From Pleurodeles waltl (Eukaryota; Chordata; Amphibia; Caudata; Salamandridae), in contig NC_090441.1 in assembly GCF_031143425.1 (NCBI RefSeq), positions 223,258,928-223,322,927 of the forward strand: a DNA stretch of 64,000 nucleotides. The letters are read 5' to 3'. A program made the position numbers and the translations under genes. The notes beneath the pieces were generated by a model that saw nothing but the letters and a program-made list of their open reading frames with translations, was not told where the DNA came from and did no database searches. Every line of letters begins with the position of its first letter. The stretch's first letter is position 1. Shown in pieces: positions 55,135 through 64,000 of the stretch.

Positions 55135-56020
55135 GGTCTTATTTGTGGAAGCTCATAATTCTCCAGCAGGACATAGTTAAAGGCTCTATCCAATGATGAG
55201 TTGCACTGGCCTGATATCTCCTTGCACAGTGCCCTGTGAAACAGATATGAGATTGCAGAAAAGCTCCGAGTAGGAGAACCTGTTTCTTTAGCCAAGCAAA
55301 TTTACACCTTCAGCATATTGAATTAGAAAGTTTGTCCCAGTAGTTGAGAGGTCTGGAATTGTTTTTCAGAAGTGTTAGAACTCCAGCTACACACAACCAA
55401 GGGTCCCAGGACCTCAGGAGCAACACTTGGGGGCTATGACACACCAAAGGGGTTCAGTCCAGCTTCAGGTCCTACTGGTCAGCTGGGCACTTCAGGGAAA
55501 AGGCCTTGTACAGAGCCGGTACACCCACATGTGTTTGGCCAGGATAATGATGAGTCCCCTCCTCTGTGGTCACCTCAAACCAGTTCTGAGGAAAGCTTCC
55601 TCTCACACTGGGTTTAGTGCCTTCATGTTTGGGATCTTTACAGGTGACATATAACATTTACTTGTGACAAGAGGGGCCCCTTTAATGTAAATTACGCTCC
55701 TGGACCCACCTCTGCCGAAGGAAGAAAAACACCTCCCCACACTGCAGCCATTGTCCCTGCTTTGGTAGCAGTTTTCACACACCAGTAAAGGCAGGGAAAA
55801 TATAACTTTGCAAAAGTAAATTTGTTTTAAAAATGTAGCTTATTCATTGAACTGTGATGTTAAACAATTATTTAAAATAGTACTTGAATTAAATTTTTTA
55901 GCAGGTCCCAAACCTAAGGTAACAGAATTAAGAATTGTATTCTGTACTGTAATTTTCCTTATAGGACAGCCAGGGCCTTCCACAATTAAAACATCTTTTG
56001 AGGGTGTGGAGATGCAGGGA
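55135..56020. other. Unassigned sequence
   Basis: Short open frames occur but none has domain features. No terminal repeats seen. Confidence 0.45.
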
Positions 56021-56336
56021 CAATGTGACACTAAGGCCCATATGTATAAAACGTTTGCTCTGCCTTTGTGTCATTTTTTTATGCAAAAGTGGTGCTAACT
56101 TAACTCCATATTTATGTTTTGATCCTAGACCAGTTTCTCGTCAAAATATCAGAGTTAGCGTCATTTTTAGGAAGCGCCAACCCACCTTGCATCTCATTGC
56201 AACAAAGAGGTGCAAGGTAGGCGTTCCCATCCTAAAAATTACGCCGGCCCTCTAGCGCCATATTTACCTACAGATGCAAAAACAACACATACCAAGGAAG
56301 TGGACCTCAAAAATGACGCTAAGTCCGATTAATGTC
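56021..56336. mobile_element. Truncated end of a DNA transposon
   Basis: Starts AAGGCCCATATGTATAAAAC, the style of 'ggcccatatttat' elements (compare 32702), followed by GTGTCATTTTTTTATGC and GTTAGCGTCATTTTTAGG. It is cut off by the LTR fragment at 56337. Confidence 0.4.
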
Positions 56337-57764
56337 TGTAGGATGCTGGCCTAGCTTATAGTGGGTACCTTGTGGTACATACACCTTATGCCAGGCCCAG
56401 TTATCCCTTATTAGTAGAATAGAGGTGTTTCCAGCAGCTTAGGCTGTTATAGGTAGCTATAGCAGAGCAGCTTAGGCTGAACTAGGAGACATGCAAAGCT
56501 CCTACTATACCACTTATATCATATAGCACAATATCATAAGAAAACACAATACTCAGAGTTACTAAAAATAAAGGTACTTTATTTTAGTGACAATATGCCA
56601 AAAGTATCTCAGAAGATACCCTCACTTAGGAAGTAAGTAATATACACAAATTATATGTACACAAACCTAAAACAGGTAAGTAACAGTAAGAAAAGTAGTG
56701 CAAACAATGTAGAATCACAATAGGATGCAATAGATAGACATAGGTCTAGGGGCAACACAAACCATATACTCAAAAAGTGGAATGCGAATCACAAATGGAC
56801 CCCAGACCTATGGGAGGTTGTAGAGGGTTGCTGGGACTGTCAGAAAACAAGAAGGGTGTCCAAGATACCCCACCCCAAGATCCTGAAAAGTAGGAGTAAA
56901 GTTACCCTACTACCCCAGAAAGACAGAATTGTCGTGAAAGGGGATTCTGCAAGAACCACAAGCACCAGCAAAACACTGAAGATGGATTCCTGGACCTGAG
57001 GACCTGTAAAGGAAGGGGACCAAGTCCAAGAGTATGCAGGGGGGCAGGAGCCCACTAAACCCCGGATGAAGGTGCAAAAGGGCTGCCTCTGGGTGGAAGA
57101 ACCAGCAGCAGGAGCTCCTGTTCTCTCTGGCCTCGTCTGTGCTCCTTGGACTTGATCCCCTTCTTCCACAGGTCTTCAGGTCCAGGAATCCATTGTTCGT
57201 GTCTTGCAGTCTCTTCTGGTTCTTGCACTATCTTTTTTCTCGTGTTTTTGTGTGTTCTAGGAAAGTTATTGTGATTTACTCCTGCTTTCCTGGTCTCAGG
57301 GGTGGGTTCTAATAATTACCTTTGGTGTTTTCTAATTCTCCCAGTGCCCCTCTACACACTACACTTGCCTAGGTGGAAACCGACTTTCGCATTCCACTTT
57401 CTTAGTATATGGTTTTCTAACTGTTGTTACAGCTATTTCTGCATCCTAGTGTATATACTGTGTGTATTACCTCCTAAGGGAGTATAGTCTCTAAGGTATT
57501 ATTGGCATTTGTGTCACCAAAATAAAGTATTGTTATTTTTGTAACACTGAGTATTTTCTTTCATGTGTGTGAGTACTGTGTGACTACAGTGGTATTGCAT
57601 GAGCTTTGCATGTCTCCTAGTGATGCCTTGGCTGCTCATCCACTCTACCCCTAGAGAGCCTGGCTTGTAGACACTGCCTACATTTCACTAATAAGGGATA
57701 ACTGGCCCTGGTATAAGGTTTAAGTACCTTATGTACCCACTACAAGCCAGGCCAGCCTCCTACA
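56337..57764. repeat. Inverted pair of element A-type LTR fragments
   Basis: 56337-57100 is the LTR start in one sense (TGTAGGATGCTGGCC...). 57103-57764 is LTR sequence in the opposite sense, ending ...GGCCAGCCTCCTACA, the reverse complement of an LTR start. The two LTR edges therefore face outward. The middle is truncated, and no target duplication is evident. Confidence 0.75.
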
Positions 57765-58582
57765 CTCTAGCAGGCTGTTTTCTTCTAGAAAGTCTGTAAG
57801 CTGTCGGTTGAAGGTTTTTTCCAATACCTTCACGTGGAAAGGCAGGATCGAGATGGGGCAGTCATTTTTGAGTTTGTATGGGTTGGCCGTGGGTTTCTTG
57901 AGGAGGGGCTTGACCTCAACATATTTCCCGGCATCAGGGACGGTGGCCGCAGAGATGGAGGTGTAGATGATTTCTCTGAGGTCGCTTCCAATGGCATGAC
58001 TTCAAAGGTTGTAGATGTGGTAAGGGCAGGGGTGCGAGCAATATCTGGATTGGATGGAGGTCATGATGGAAATGATGTCCTCAGTGGAGAGTGGAGAGTT
58101 GTTTTCAGTTGGAGAGCAGGTTGGGGGTGAGTTTGGGTGTGGAGGTGGTCAGTGATTGTGGGCTGGGGGTCAAAATTGTCATAGATGTCGATGATCGTGT
58201 GGTGAAAGAAGTCTGATAGCTTGTTGTAGATTGTTTAGGATGGGTGGATTGAGTTTTCTGTGGCTAAGGGGTGGGAGAACTCTCTGAGGATGCTGATGAT
58301 TTTGTTGGCGTGGTTTGTACTTGCTTCGATTCGGGTGGTGAGTACTTCTTTTTTGGCATTTCTGAGTTCCTGGTGGCAATTGTTGAGGCAGCTCTGAAGT
58401 CATTGAGTTTAGCCGGAGTATTGTCAGTGCACAAGCGTCTCTCGAGTTTCTTGCAGTGCTGTTTTAAGGTCAGGAGTACTGGGATGAACCAGCTTGCAGT
58501 CTTGGTGTATTTTCTGCCAGTTGTATTCTTGAGGGGAGCAATGGAGTTGGCGGTGGACGGGTTCCAGTTGGACAAGTTCTAG
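57765..58582 (-). pseudogene. L2/CR1-type LINE ORF2 fragment (linker and RT start)
   Basis: Minus-strand translation from about 58575 gives NSIAPLKNTTGRKYTKTASW, typical of the region between endonuclease and RT in L2/CR1-like LINEs. Further down (about 57930-57765) comes PLLKKPTANPYKLKNDCPIS followed by ILPFHVKVLEKTF and DFLEENSLL, the conserved start of the RT. Stops and frame changes lie between. The RT catalytic part is missing, cut at 57765 by the LTR fragment. Confidence 0.75.
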
Positions 58583-58720
58583 ATGCAGTGTTAGATGATG
58601 TTTGTGGGGCTAGGCCCAGTTTTTATTAGAGCAGAGGTCCAGGAGGATGCTGAGAACTTGCTCCAGCTGCGTCGGCAGAGTGTTCTCTCCGGCAGCAGGT
58701 TTCCCTTTGATAATGAGGTG
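58583..58720 (-). pseudogene. LINE segment between ORF2 fragment and SINE
   Basis: Continuation of the LINE on the minus strand, between the endonuclease tail and the linker. No clear motif. Confidence 0.35.
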
Positions 58721-59078
58721 GAGAAGTGTGGCACAATGGTTAGAGAGGCAGACCCTGATGCAGAGATCTAGCCCGGGACCAGGGTTCAATTCCCACCTCA
58801 GCGGTTCTTGGCCTCAATTTCCCTGGACTGGCCTCGGTGCCTAATCTAATTCATGGGTCTCACTCTGCAACTCTGGGCAATAGCTTGCTTAATCTCCACA
58901 ATGGCCCCAACAGCGCTGGGATGCCTGGCTTCACCTTGGGGGTTGCCCAGGAGTGGGCACCTCACAGGGAAAAGCCAGGAGGGGTTCCACAGTGGTATGT
59001 GTTCAGCGCCTCAATACCTTAGGGTTGGAGTGTGCTTTACAAGTACGAATTTACATTACATTATGTTACAATGTAGTG
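58721..59078 (+). mobile_element. tRNA-derived SINE
   Basis: The head has RNA polymerase III promoter boxes: box A TGGCACAATGG at 58729-58739 and box B GGTTCAATTCC at 58783-58793, spaced as in a tRNA. A 3' body ends near TACATTACATTATG. It lies inside the LINE, splitting its ORF. It is not a functional tRNA gene because the acceptor and anticodon arms do not close. Confidence 0.75.
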
Positions 59079-59340
59079 TTATGTGTAGGTTAGGTCGGTG
59101 GGGCGGGAGAAGGATGTACTGCCAGTGGTGGGGAGGATGGGGTCTAATGAATGACCTGCGCGATAGGTGGGGCGCTTCATGAGTTGGGAGAGGCCGATCA
59201 AGCTCATGTTTTCCAGGATTGAGAAGGTGTTGGTGTTGTTTGGATCTTCTAGGTGGAAGATTTCTGTTGTGCAGTAAGAGAGTCTATTATCAGAAAAACT
59301 TGATTGAACTGTCCTTTGGGTTATTAGACAGTAGGTCATG
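59079..59340 (-). pseudogene. LINE endonuclease C-terminal fragment
   Basis: The minus-strand translation includes GLSQLMKRPTYRAGHSLDPI, matching the conserved end of the apurinic-type endonuclease of L2/CR1 LINEs (pattern GLxQ...PTHxAGHxLDL). The upstream endonuclease is absent, cut at about 59340. Confidence 0.7.
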
Positions 59341-60170
59341 GACGGGGTTCCCTTTCATCCTCTTGGCCTCCAGCAGTGACCATAAGCATGGTCATGTCAA
59401 TTCTGTCTTAGTGGGGTTTAGGTGATTTACATGGAGTACTCTTTGAGGACACCAAGGAGTGACTAAGTCCACCCTGTAGGTGGCTTCTCCTTTCTTTTTC
59501 ACAATGGTGTAGTACCCAGTCCACTGTCTTGGAGGCTGTGGGAGCCACAGGCTGTAACACCCATGCCAATTGACCTGGTCGGTACCAAACCAGTGCTGAC
59601 CTTTGGTCATATCGGAACTTGAGAAGCTCTTGACTGCCCTTCTGATCTTGCTTGCCCTTTTCATATACTCAGCCATGTGTGAGCACAGATCCAGTACATA
59701 GTTCACTATGTCCAGTTTAGGCTCTTTGAGAGGTTCCTCCGAGCCTTCCCTCACCAAATATAAGGGACCCCTTAAAGGATGACCAAAAGGTGTTCAAAGT
59801 GGCTAAAGCCAGCCCACATTTTTAGGCACTTCTCTGTATGCAAACAAGGTTACATCACATCCCATGTCCTTGTGAGTTTACCATGGAGGCTCAATATCAT
59901 GCCCTTCATGGTTTTATTGAATCCTTCAACTGAACCATTTGTCTGAGGGTGATATGGGGCGCTGGACTTGCAGCTCATCCCCATCATCCCACATAGCTTT
60001 TAGATATGCAGACATGAAATGTACCCCTCTATTATATACCACCTCTTTGTGAAACCCCATTCTGGTAAAGATACCAAGAAGGGCCTTTGCCACTGCAAGG
60101 GCAGAATCAGTCCTAAGGGGAATTGCTTCTAGGTACCTAGTGGCACGGTCAACTACCACTAGAATGAATT
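59341..60170 (-). pseudogene. pol: Gmr1-like integrase fragment
   Basis: Minus-strand pieces: VVDRATRYLEAIPLRTDSAL with MGFHKEVVYNRG (60159-59960) from the integrase core; LDIVNYVLDLCSHMAEYMKR; and VLHVNHLNP near 59400 from the integrase C terminus. The second catalytic Asp position reads Asn (YNRG against SDRG), and frames are broken. There is no LTR, RT or gag, so it is truncated at both sides. It diverges from A and B enough to be a third subfamily. Confidence 0.85.
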
Positions 60171-60392
60171 AGGCCGAGGTGTAGAAATTCACTCTGCCAG
60201 TGGAGTCTACGGAAATCAGTCATTTTGCGTAGTAGCGCAGAGTTTCCGAATTACGCAATCTGGCACAGAGCAGAGTTCAGTTTCACATGTTAGGTTGGGT
60301 TTTGCCGTTCTCTTGAGAGTGCCACGATACTCCTGGGCCACTAGTGAGCATGTGTTCGATTGCACTGTTTCTAGACATGCGTGCAAGAATTT
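60171..60392. other. Unassigned junction sequence
   Basis: Short stretch between the integrase fragment and a Harbinger end. No feature seen. Confidence 0.4.
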
Positions 60393-60925
60393 GGGGGTCA
60401 TTATGAACATGGCGGTAAACACCATTGTCTGCCGTGGTGACGGTGAACAAAAGACCGCCATTGGCGGTGAACAGAAACCTGCCATATAAAGATGCAAAAA
60501 ACAGAAACCGCCAAAATTTCTGTTTCCACCAGCCACCTCCAGGACCTTGTCGACAGAAAAGCTGCACATCCCACCCCGCCAAGCACACAAATCTCCCACC
60601 CTCCAAATAATGATGCACAAATGACTGCTGCGGTTAGTGGATGTCGAACGACCATTGGCGGTACAGACCGCCACAGCCAGCAATGGGACCCAATAGCAAG
60701 AAATGCACACATTGGCAAGTTTGGAACCCACACACCTGACACACATCCAAAACACTATAAGACACGCACAGACACACCCCACAATCCTATGCAATGCCAA
60801 TAGGATAAGCTAGACTGACATTAGTGCACGCAGACACTGAATGCTACAACACACAACTAACACACCCAACCACACAACAGCACCCTCCCCAATATCCACA
60901 CAACACACCATCTGCAACATACACC

Positions 60926-61201
60926 ATGGCACCCCCTAAGCACCCACGCTTCACAGAAAGGGAGCTAAGAACAATTTTGGATGAGATACTCAAGGTCGAG
61001 CCAACAAATCATCGGGGCACAGGTCCAGCACACACCCATCACCAGGAAGACGACTTTATGGCAGACCATAGTGAACAAGGTCAATGCAGTGAGAAACCAT
61101 CTACGCAGGACAGGATGGGCCAGATCCTGGCCACCCTGGAGCAGAGTCAAAGGCTGCAGATAGCCCAACATCTAGAGACCATGGAGAATGGAAACAACTG
61201 A
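60926..61201 (+). pseudogene. SANT/Myb-like gene remnant
   Basis: Starts MAPPKHPRFTERELRTILDE, aligning with MAPQRHPRFSDQELRVMVEE of SANT gene 2. After about 28 codons the frame shifts, and the domain continues in another frame (ITRKTTLWQTIVNKVNAVRN). The helical end (ILATLEQSQRLQIAQHLETM) is back in the first frame. At least two frame changes make it non-functional. Confidence 0.8.
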
Positions 61202-61965
61202 ATGCCACCATGGCCACTATTGCAGGGGTGTTGCAGCACCACAACCCAACCCAGCCTGAGACCCCCACATACCAGGAAGCCCCTGGCACTGCCCAGGACA
61301 CAGACCAGCCATCAACAGCAGCAACAGCAAGTGTACTGGTGTCACTGTCTGAGGACACACAGGAGACCAGCAACCCTACCACTACAGACACTCAAACGGT
61401 CCCTCAGACCCAGATATGGCACTGGAACACCTGCCAAGACCAAGGCACCCTCAAAGAAGTGACTTTGACACAAACTGTCTCCCAAGTGTGCCACTGTGCC
61501 ACCATCCTCACCGGCCAATTGAAATTCAACAACTTGCAAGGTACAGATGGACCTATACCCACTGTCACCAATCTCTGAGAACATGTAGCTAGTATGGACA
61601 TCCACCATCAGTCCACTCCCTATCACTGTAAAGAGCACCAATCCATCCCTGACAACTATTAAAACACATGTACACGAATTTCAATGTCTCCTGTCATTAT
61701 GTTGATTCCATTGTAAGTGTGAATGCTTTTGGCAGTAAATATGAAAATCATACATTCGTTACAGGAATGGAAACATTGTGTGGAGGGAACAGAAATGTAC
61801 ACCATGTTGGGTATCATGTCACATGGCTCCTGAACTTCATGTAACAGTGTCAATGGCTACATACCCCACACCCCCATAGTGAATAAATCAGACTGACATT
61901 ATGCAGTGCAGACAACATCATCAGTGAACATTACCTCATAGTCACTGGAAGTATAGTTGGATCAG

Positions 61966-62289
61966 TTAGTTCCTGGAGTGAACATCTTCTCCCTCCTCAT
62001 CATTACCATCACTCTCATCCCCTCTCAGAGGTAGCAGGTCTGGATATAGAGCACCCTCTTCCTCCAGTAGGGGGATAGATTTCCGCACAGCCAGGTTGTG
62101 CAGCATGCAGCAGGCCACAACTATTCTACAGACCTTCTGGGATCCCCCAGAGAGATGGAGGCAACATAATTTAGCCTTCAAGAGACCTATAGTGTGCTCC
62201 ATCACCCTCCTAGTACGTGCATGGGCCTCATTGTAATTACTCTCTGCCTCTGTCCTAGAATTCCTCCTTGGTGTCAGGAGCCAATGCAC
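61966..62289 (-). pseudogene. Harbinger transposase C-terminal fragment
   Basis: Minus strand: HWLLTPRRNSRTEAESNYNE, then RTRRVMEHTIGLLKAKLCCL (the catalytic Glu block, E present) and VACCMLHNLAV, ending in an acidic tail (DESDGNDEEGED). The N-terminal part including the DGTH block is missing because the LTR at 62334 truncates it. The family matches 28671-29703. Confidence 0.85.
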
Positions 62290-62333
62290 GTTGGGGTAGC
62301 CAGAATCACCTGCAAAAGTGTGTGAAAAAGGAG

Positions 62334-63763
62334 TGTAGTAGGCTGGCCTGGCTTATAGTGGGTACCTGATGGTACTTACACCTTGTGCCAGGTCCAGTTG
62401 AACCTTGTGCCAGGTCCAGTTAACCCTTATTAGTAGTGTTCTAGCAGCTTAGGCTGATAGAGGTAGCTATAGCAGATTAGCTTAGGCTGAACTAGGAGAT
62501 ATGCAAAGCTCCTACTATACCACTTATATCATATAGCACTATATCAAAAGAATCACAATACTCAGAGTTACTAAAAATAAAGGTACTTTATTTTAGTGAC
62601 AATGTGCCAAAAATATCTCAGAGGCTATACTGCCTTAGGAGGTAAGTAAAATACACAAAATATACACTCAAACCAAAATCAGGTAAGTAAACAGTTAGAA
62701 AGGAAGTGCAAACTACAAATAGGATGCAATAGGCCTAGGGGCAACACAAACCATATACTAAGAAAGTGGAATGCAAACCAATGAGGGACCCCAGGCCTAG
62801 TGTAGTGTGTAGAGGGTCACTGGGAGTGTTAGAAAACACTAAGGGTGTCCAAGATACCCCACCCCAAGACCCTGAAAAGTAGGAGAAAAGTGACCATATT
62901 CCCACAGAAACACACTAGTCATGATGGGAGATTCCGCAAAGACCACAACTGACTGCAAAGCACTGAAGAGGGATTCCTGGACCTGAGGACCGGCAAAGAA
63001 AGGGGACCAAGTCCAAGAGTCACAAAAGTGTCCAGGGGGGCAGGAGCCCACTAAACCCCGGATGAAGGTGCAAAATGGCTGCTCTGGGTGGAAGAAGCTG
63101 AAGATTCTGCAACAATGGAAGAAGCCAGGAACTTCTCCTTTGCACAGAAGATGTCCCACAGTGTGCTGGAGGAGGCAGAGTTGTTTCCATGCAGAATGAC
63201 TGCAAACAAGCCTTGCTAGATGCAAAGGTCACGTTTGAAGAAAACTGGTGCTGCTTGGGCCTAGGAAAGGCCAGGAGGTTGCCCCTTGAAAGAGGAGACA
63301 CAGGGGGCAATCAGCAACACAAAGAGCCCATGCAGAAGTAGGCAGCACCCGCAGAAGTACCTGAACATAGGTTCAAGAAAACTGAGCACAGCAGTCATCT
63401 CAACACTACAAAAGAGGGTCCCATGAAGCCGGTGGTCAACTCAGCGAGTTGAGCAATGCAGGAGGGAGTGCTGGGGACCTCGGCTGTGCTGTGCACAAAG
63501 GATTCCTTGCAAAAGTGCACAGAAGCCCTAGCAGCTGCAGTTCATGCAGTACACAAGATTACAGTCTGGCGTGGGGAGGCAAGGACTTACCTCCACCAAA
63601 TTTAGACAGATGGACCACTGGATGGTCGGGGTCACTTGGATCTAGCTCCTGTGTTCTAGGGACCATGCTCTTTACGATGGTAGGGGACCCAGAGGACCTG
63701 TGAAGCAGAAGTTTGGTGCCTGCGTTAGCAGTGGAAAGATTCCGTCGACCAACGGGAGCTTTC
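62334..63763 (-). repeat. Element A-type LTR fragment
   Basis: Starts TGTAGTAGGCTGGCC and follows the element A LTR for about 1.4 kb, with a local duplication of the CCTTGTGCCAGGTCCAGTT phrase near 62380-62421. It ends abruptly in the middle of the LTR (CCGTCGACCAACGGGAG), where a B-type LTR begins. Confidence 0.8.
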
Positions 63764-64000
63764 TCTAGGAGGCTGGACTGGCTTGTAGTGAGTACCAAGG
63801 GGTACTTACACCTGGCACCAGGCATCCCTTATTAGTGTATAGGGTGTCTAGCAGCTTAGGCTGATAGATAATGGTAGCTTAGCAGAGCAGCTTAGGCTGA
63901 ACTAGGAGACGAGTGAAGCTCCTACAGTACCACTAGTGTCATATGCACAATATCATAAGACAGAGTTGCTGGATTCAAGGGACCTCGCTCGTGGTGCTGA
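63764..64000 (-). repeat. Element B-type LTR fragment with internal deletion
   Basis: Starts TCTAGGAGGCTGGACTGGC like the B LTR, follows it for about 195 bases, then jumps at about 63960 to sequence equivalent to 40394 onward (CAGAGTTGCTGGATTCAAGG). About 1.1 kb is missing. It runs off the window. Confidence 0.8.

Larger units (their letters stand above)
60393..62333. mobile_element. Broken Harbinger element, right end lost
   Basis: The left TIR GGGGGTCATTATGAACATGG resembles the 22856 element. It contains a SANT gene (+) and transposase C terminus (-) converging, the same arrangement as the right half of the complete Harbinger element, seen in reverse orientation. The LTR at 62334 cuts the transposase. 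Confidence 0.75.

Noticed and set aside
58729..58793. Possible tRNA gene from box A and box B
   Set aside because: The cloverleaf does not close and a SINE body follows, so it is a SINE head.

Overview
No conserved host gene is recognisable in this window. Almost all of it is nested, interspersed repeats of a large, transposon-rich vertebrate genome. Giant Ty3/Gypsy elements, PIF/Harbinger DNA transposons, long non-autonomous families and repeat-in-repeat nesting fit a salamander, and a newt such as Pleurodeles is my best guess. That is inference from repeat style and recalled repeat families, not from a marker gene.

Layout. 1-1064 is a decayed relative of a Harbinger accessory gene. It is followed by a reversed LTR fragment, a Harbinger-like MITE and part of an older LTR-like repeat, here called family C. 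Element A (3372-14185, target duplication ACCGT) is a degraded Ty3/Gypsy element of the Gmr1-like type, nested in older repeats. 15951-20604 looks like a TTAA-targeting DNA transposon inserted in family C. It contains a 380-bp tandem array and a Penelope-like remnant with three hammerhead-ribozyme motifs, two of them forming a large palindrome. Small MITEs follow.

The best-preserved DNA element is a 9.45-kb PIF/Harbinger transposon at 22856-32309, with matching inverted ends and an ATG target duplication. Its transposase appears to be split into a tiny first exon next to the left end (23181-23263) and a main exon (28671-29703). The 5.4-kb intron between them holds three minisatellite arrays and antisense genes: a Ser/Thr/Pro-rich ORF and a SANT/Myb-like gene with a nonsense codon. 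A second, intact two-exon SANT/Myb-like gene (31717 to 30229, minus strand) converges on the transposase. Transposase plus SANT protein is the normal Harbinger pair; two SANT genes plus an intron-nested antisense locus is unusual.

From 32.7 kb lies another old Harbinger-like element with a nonsense-disrupted SANT gene (+) and a two-exon gene of unknown function (-). Element B (39078-50364, target duplication CAGAT) sits inside that gene's intron. B is an almost intact Gmr1-like Ty3/Gypsy retrotransposon with two 2995-bp LTRs, a gag-protease ORF with a SCAN-like capsid region, and a 1050-aa pol with integrase before reverse transcriptase. The right side (51-64 kb) holds a 130-bp tandem array, family C fragments, MITEs, an inverted pair of LTR fragments, an L2/CR1-type LINE carrying a tRNA-derived SINE, a Gmr1-like integrase remnant, a broken Harbinger element and recombined LTR fragments.
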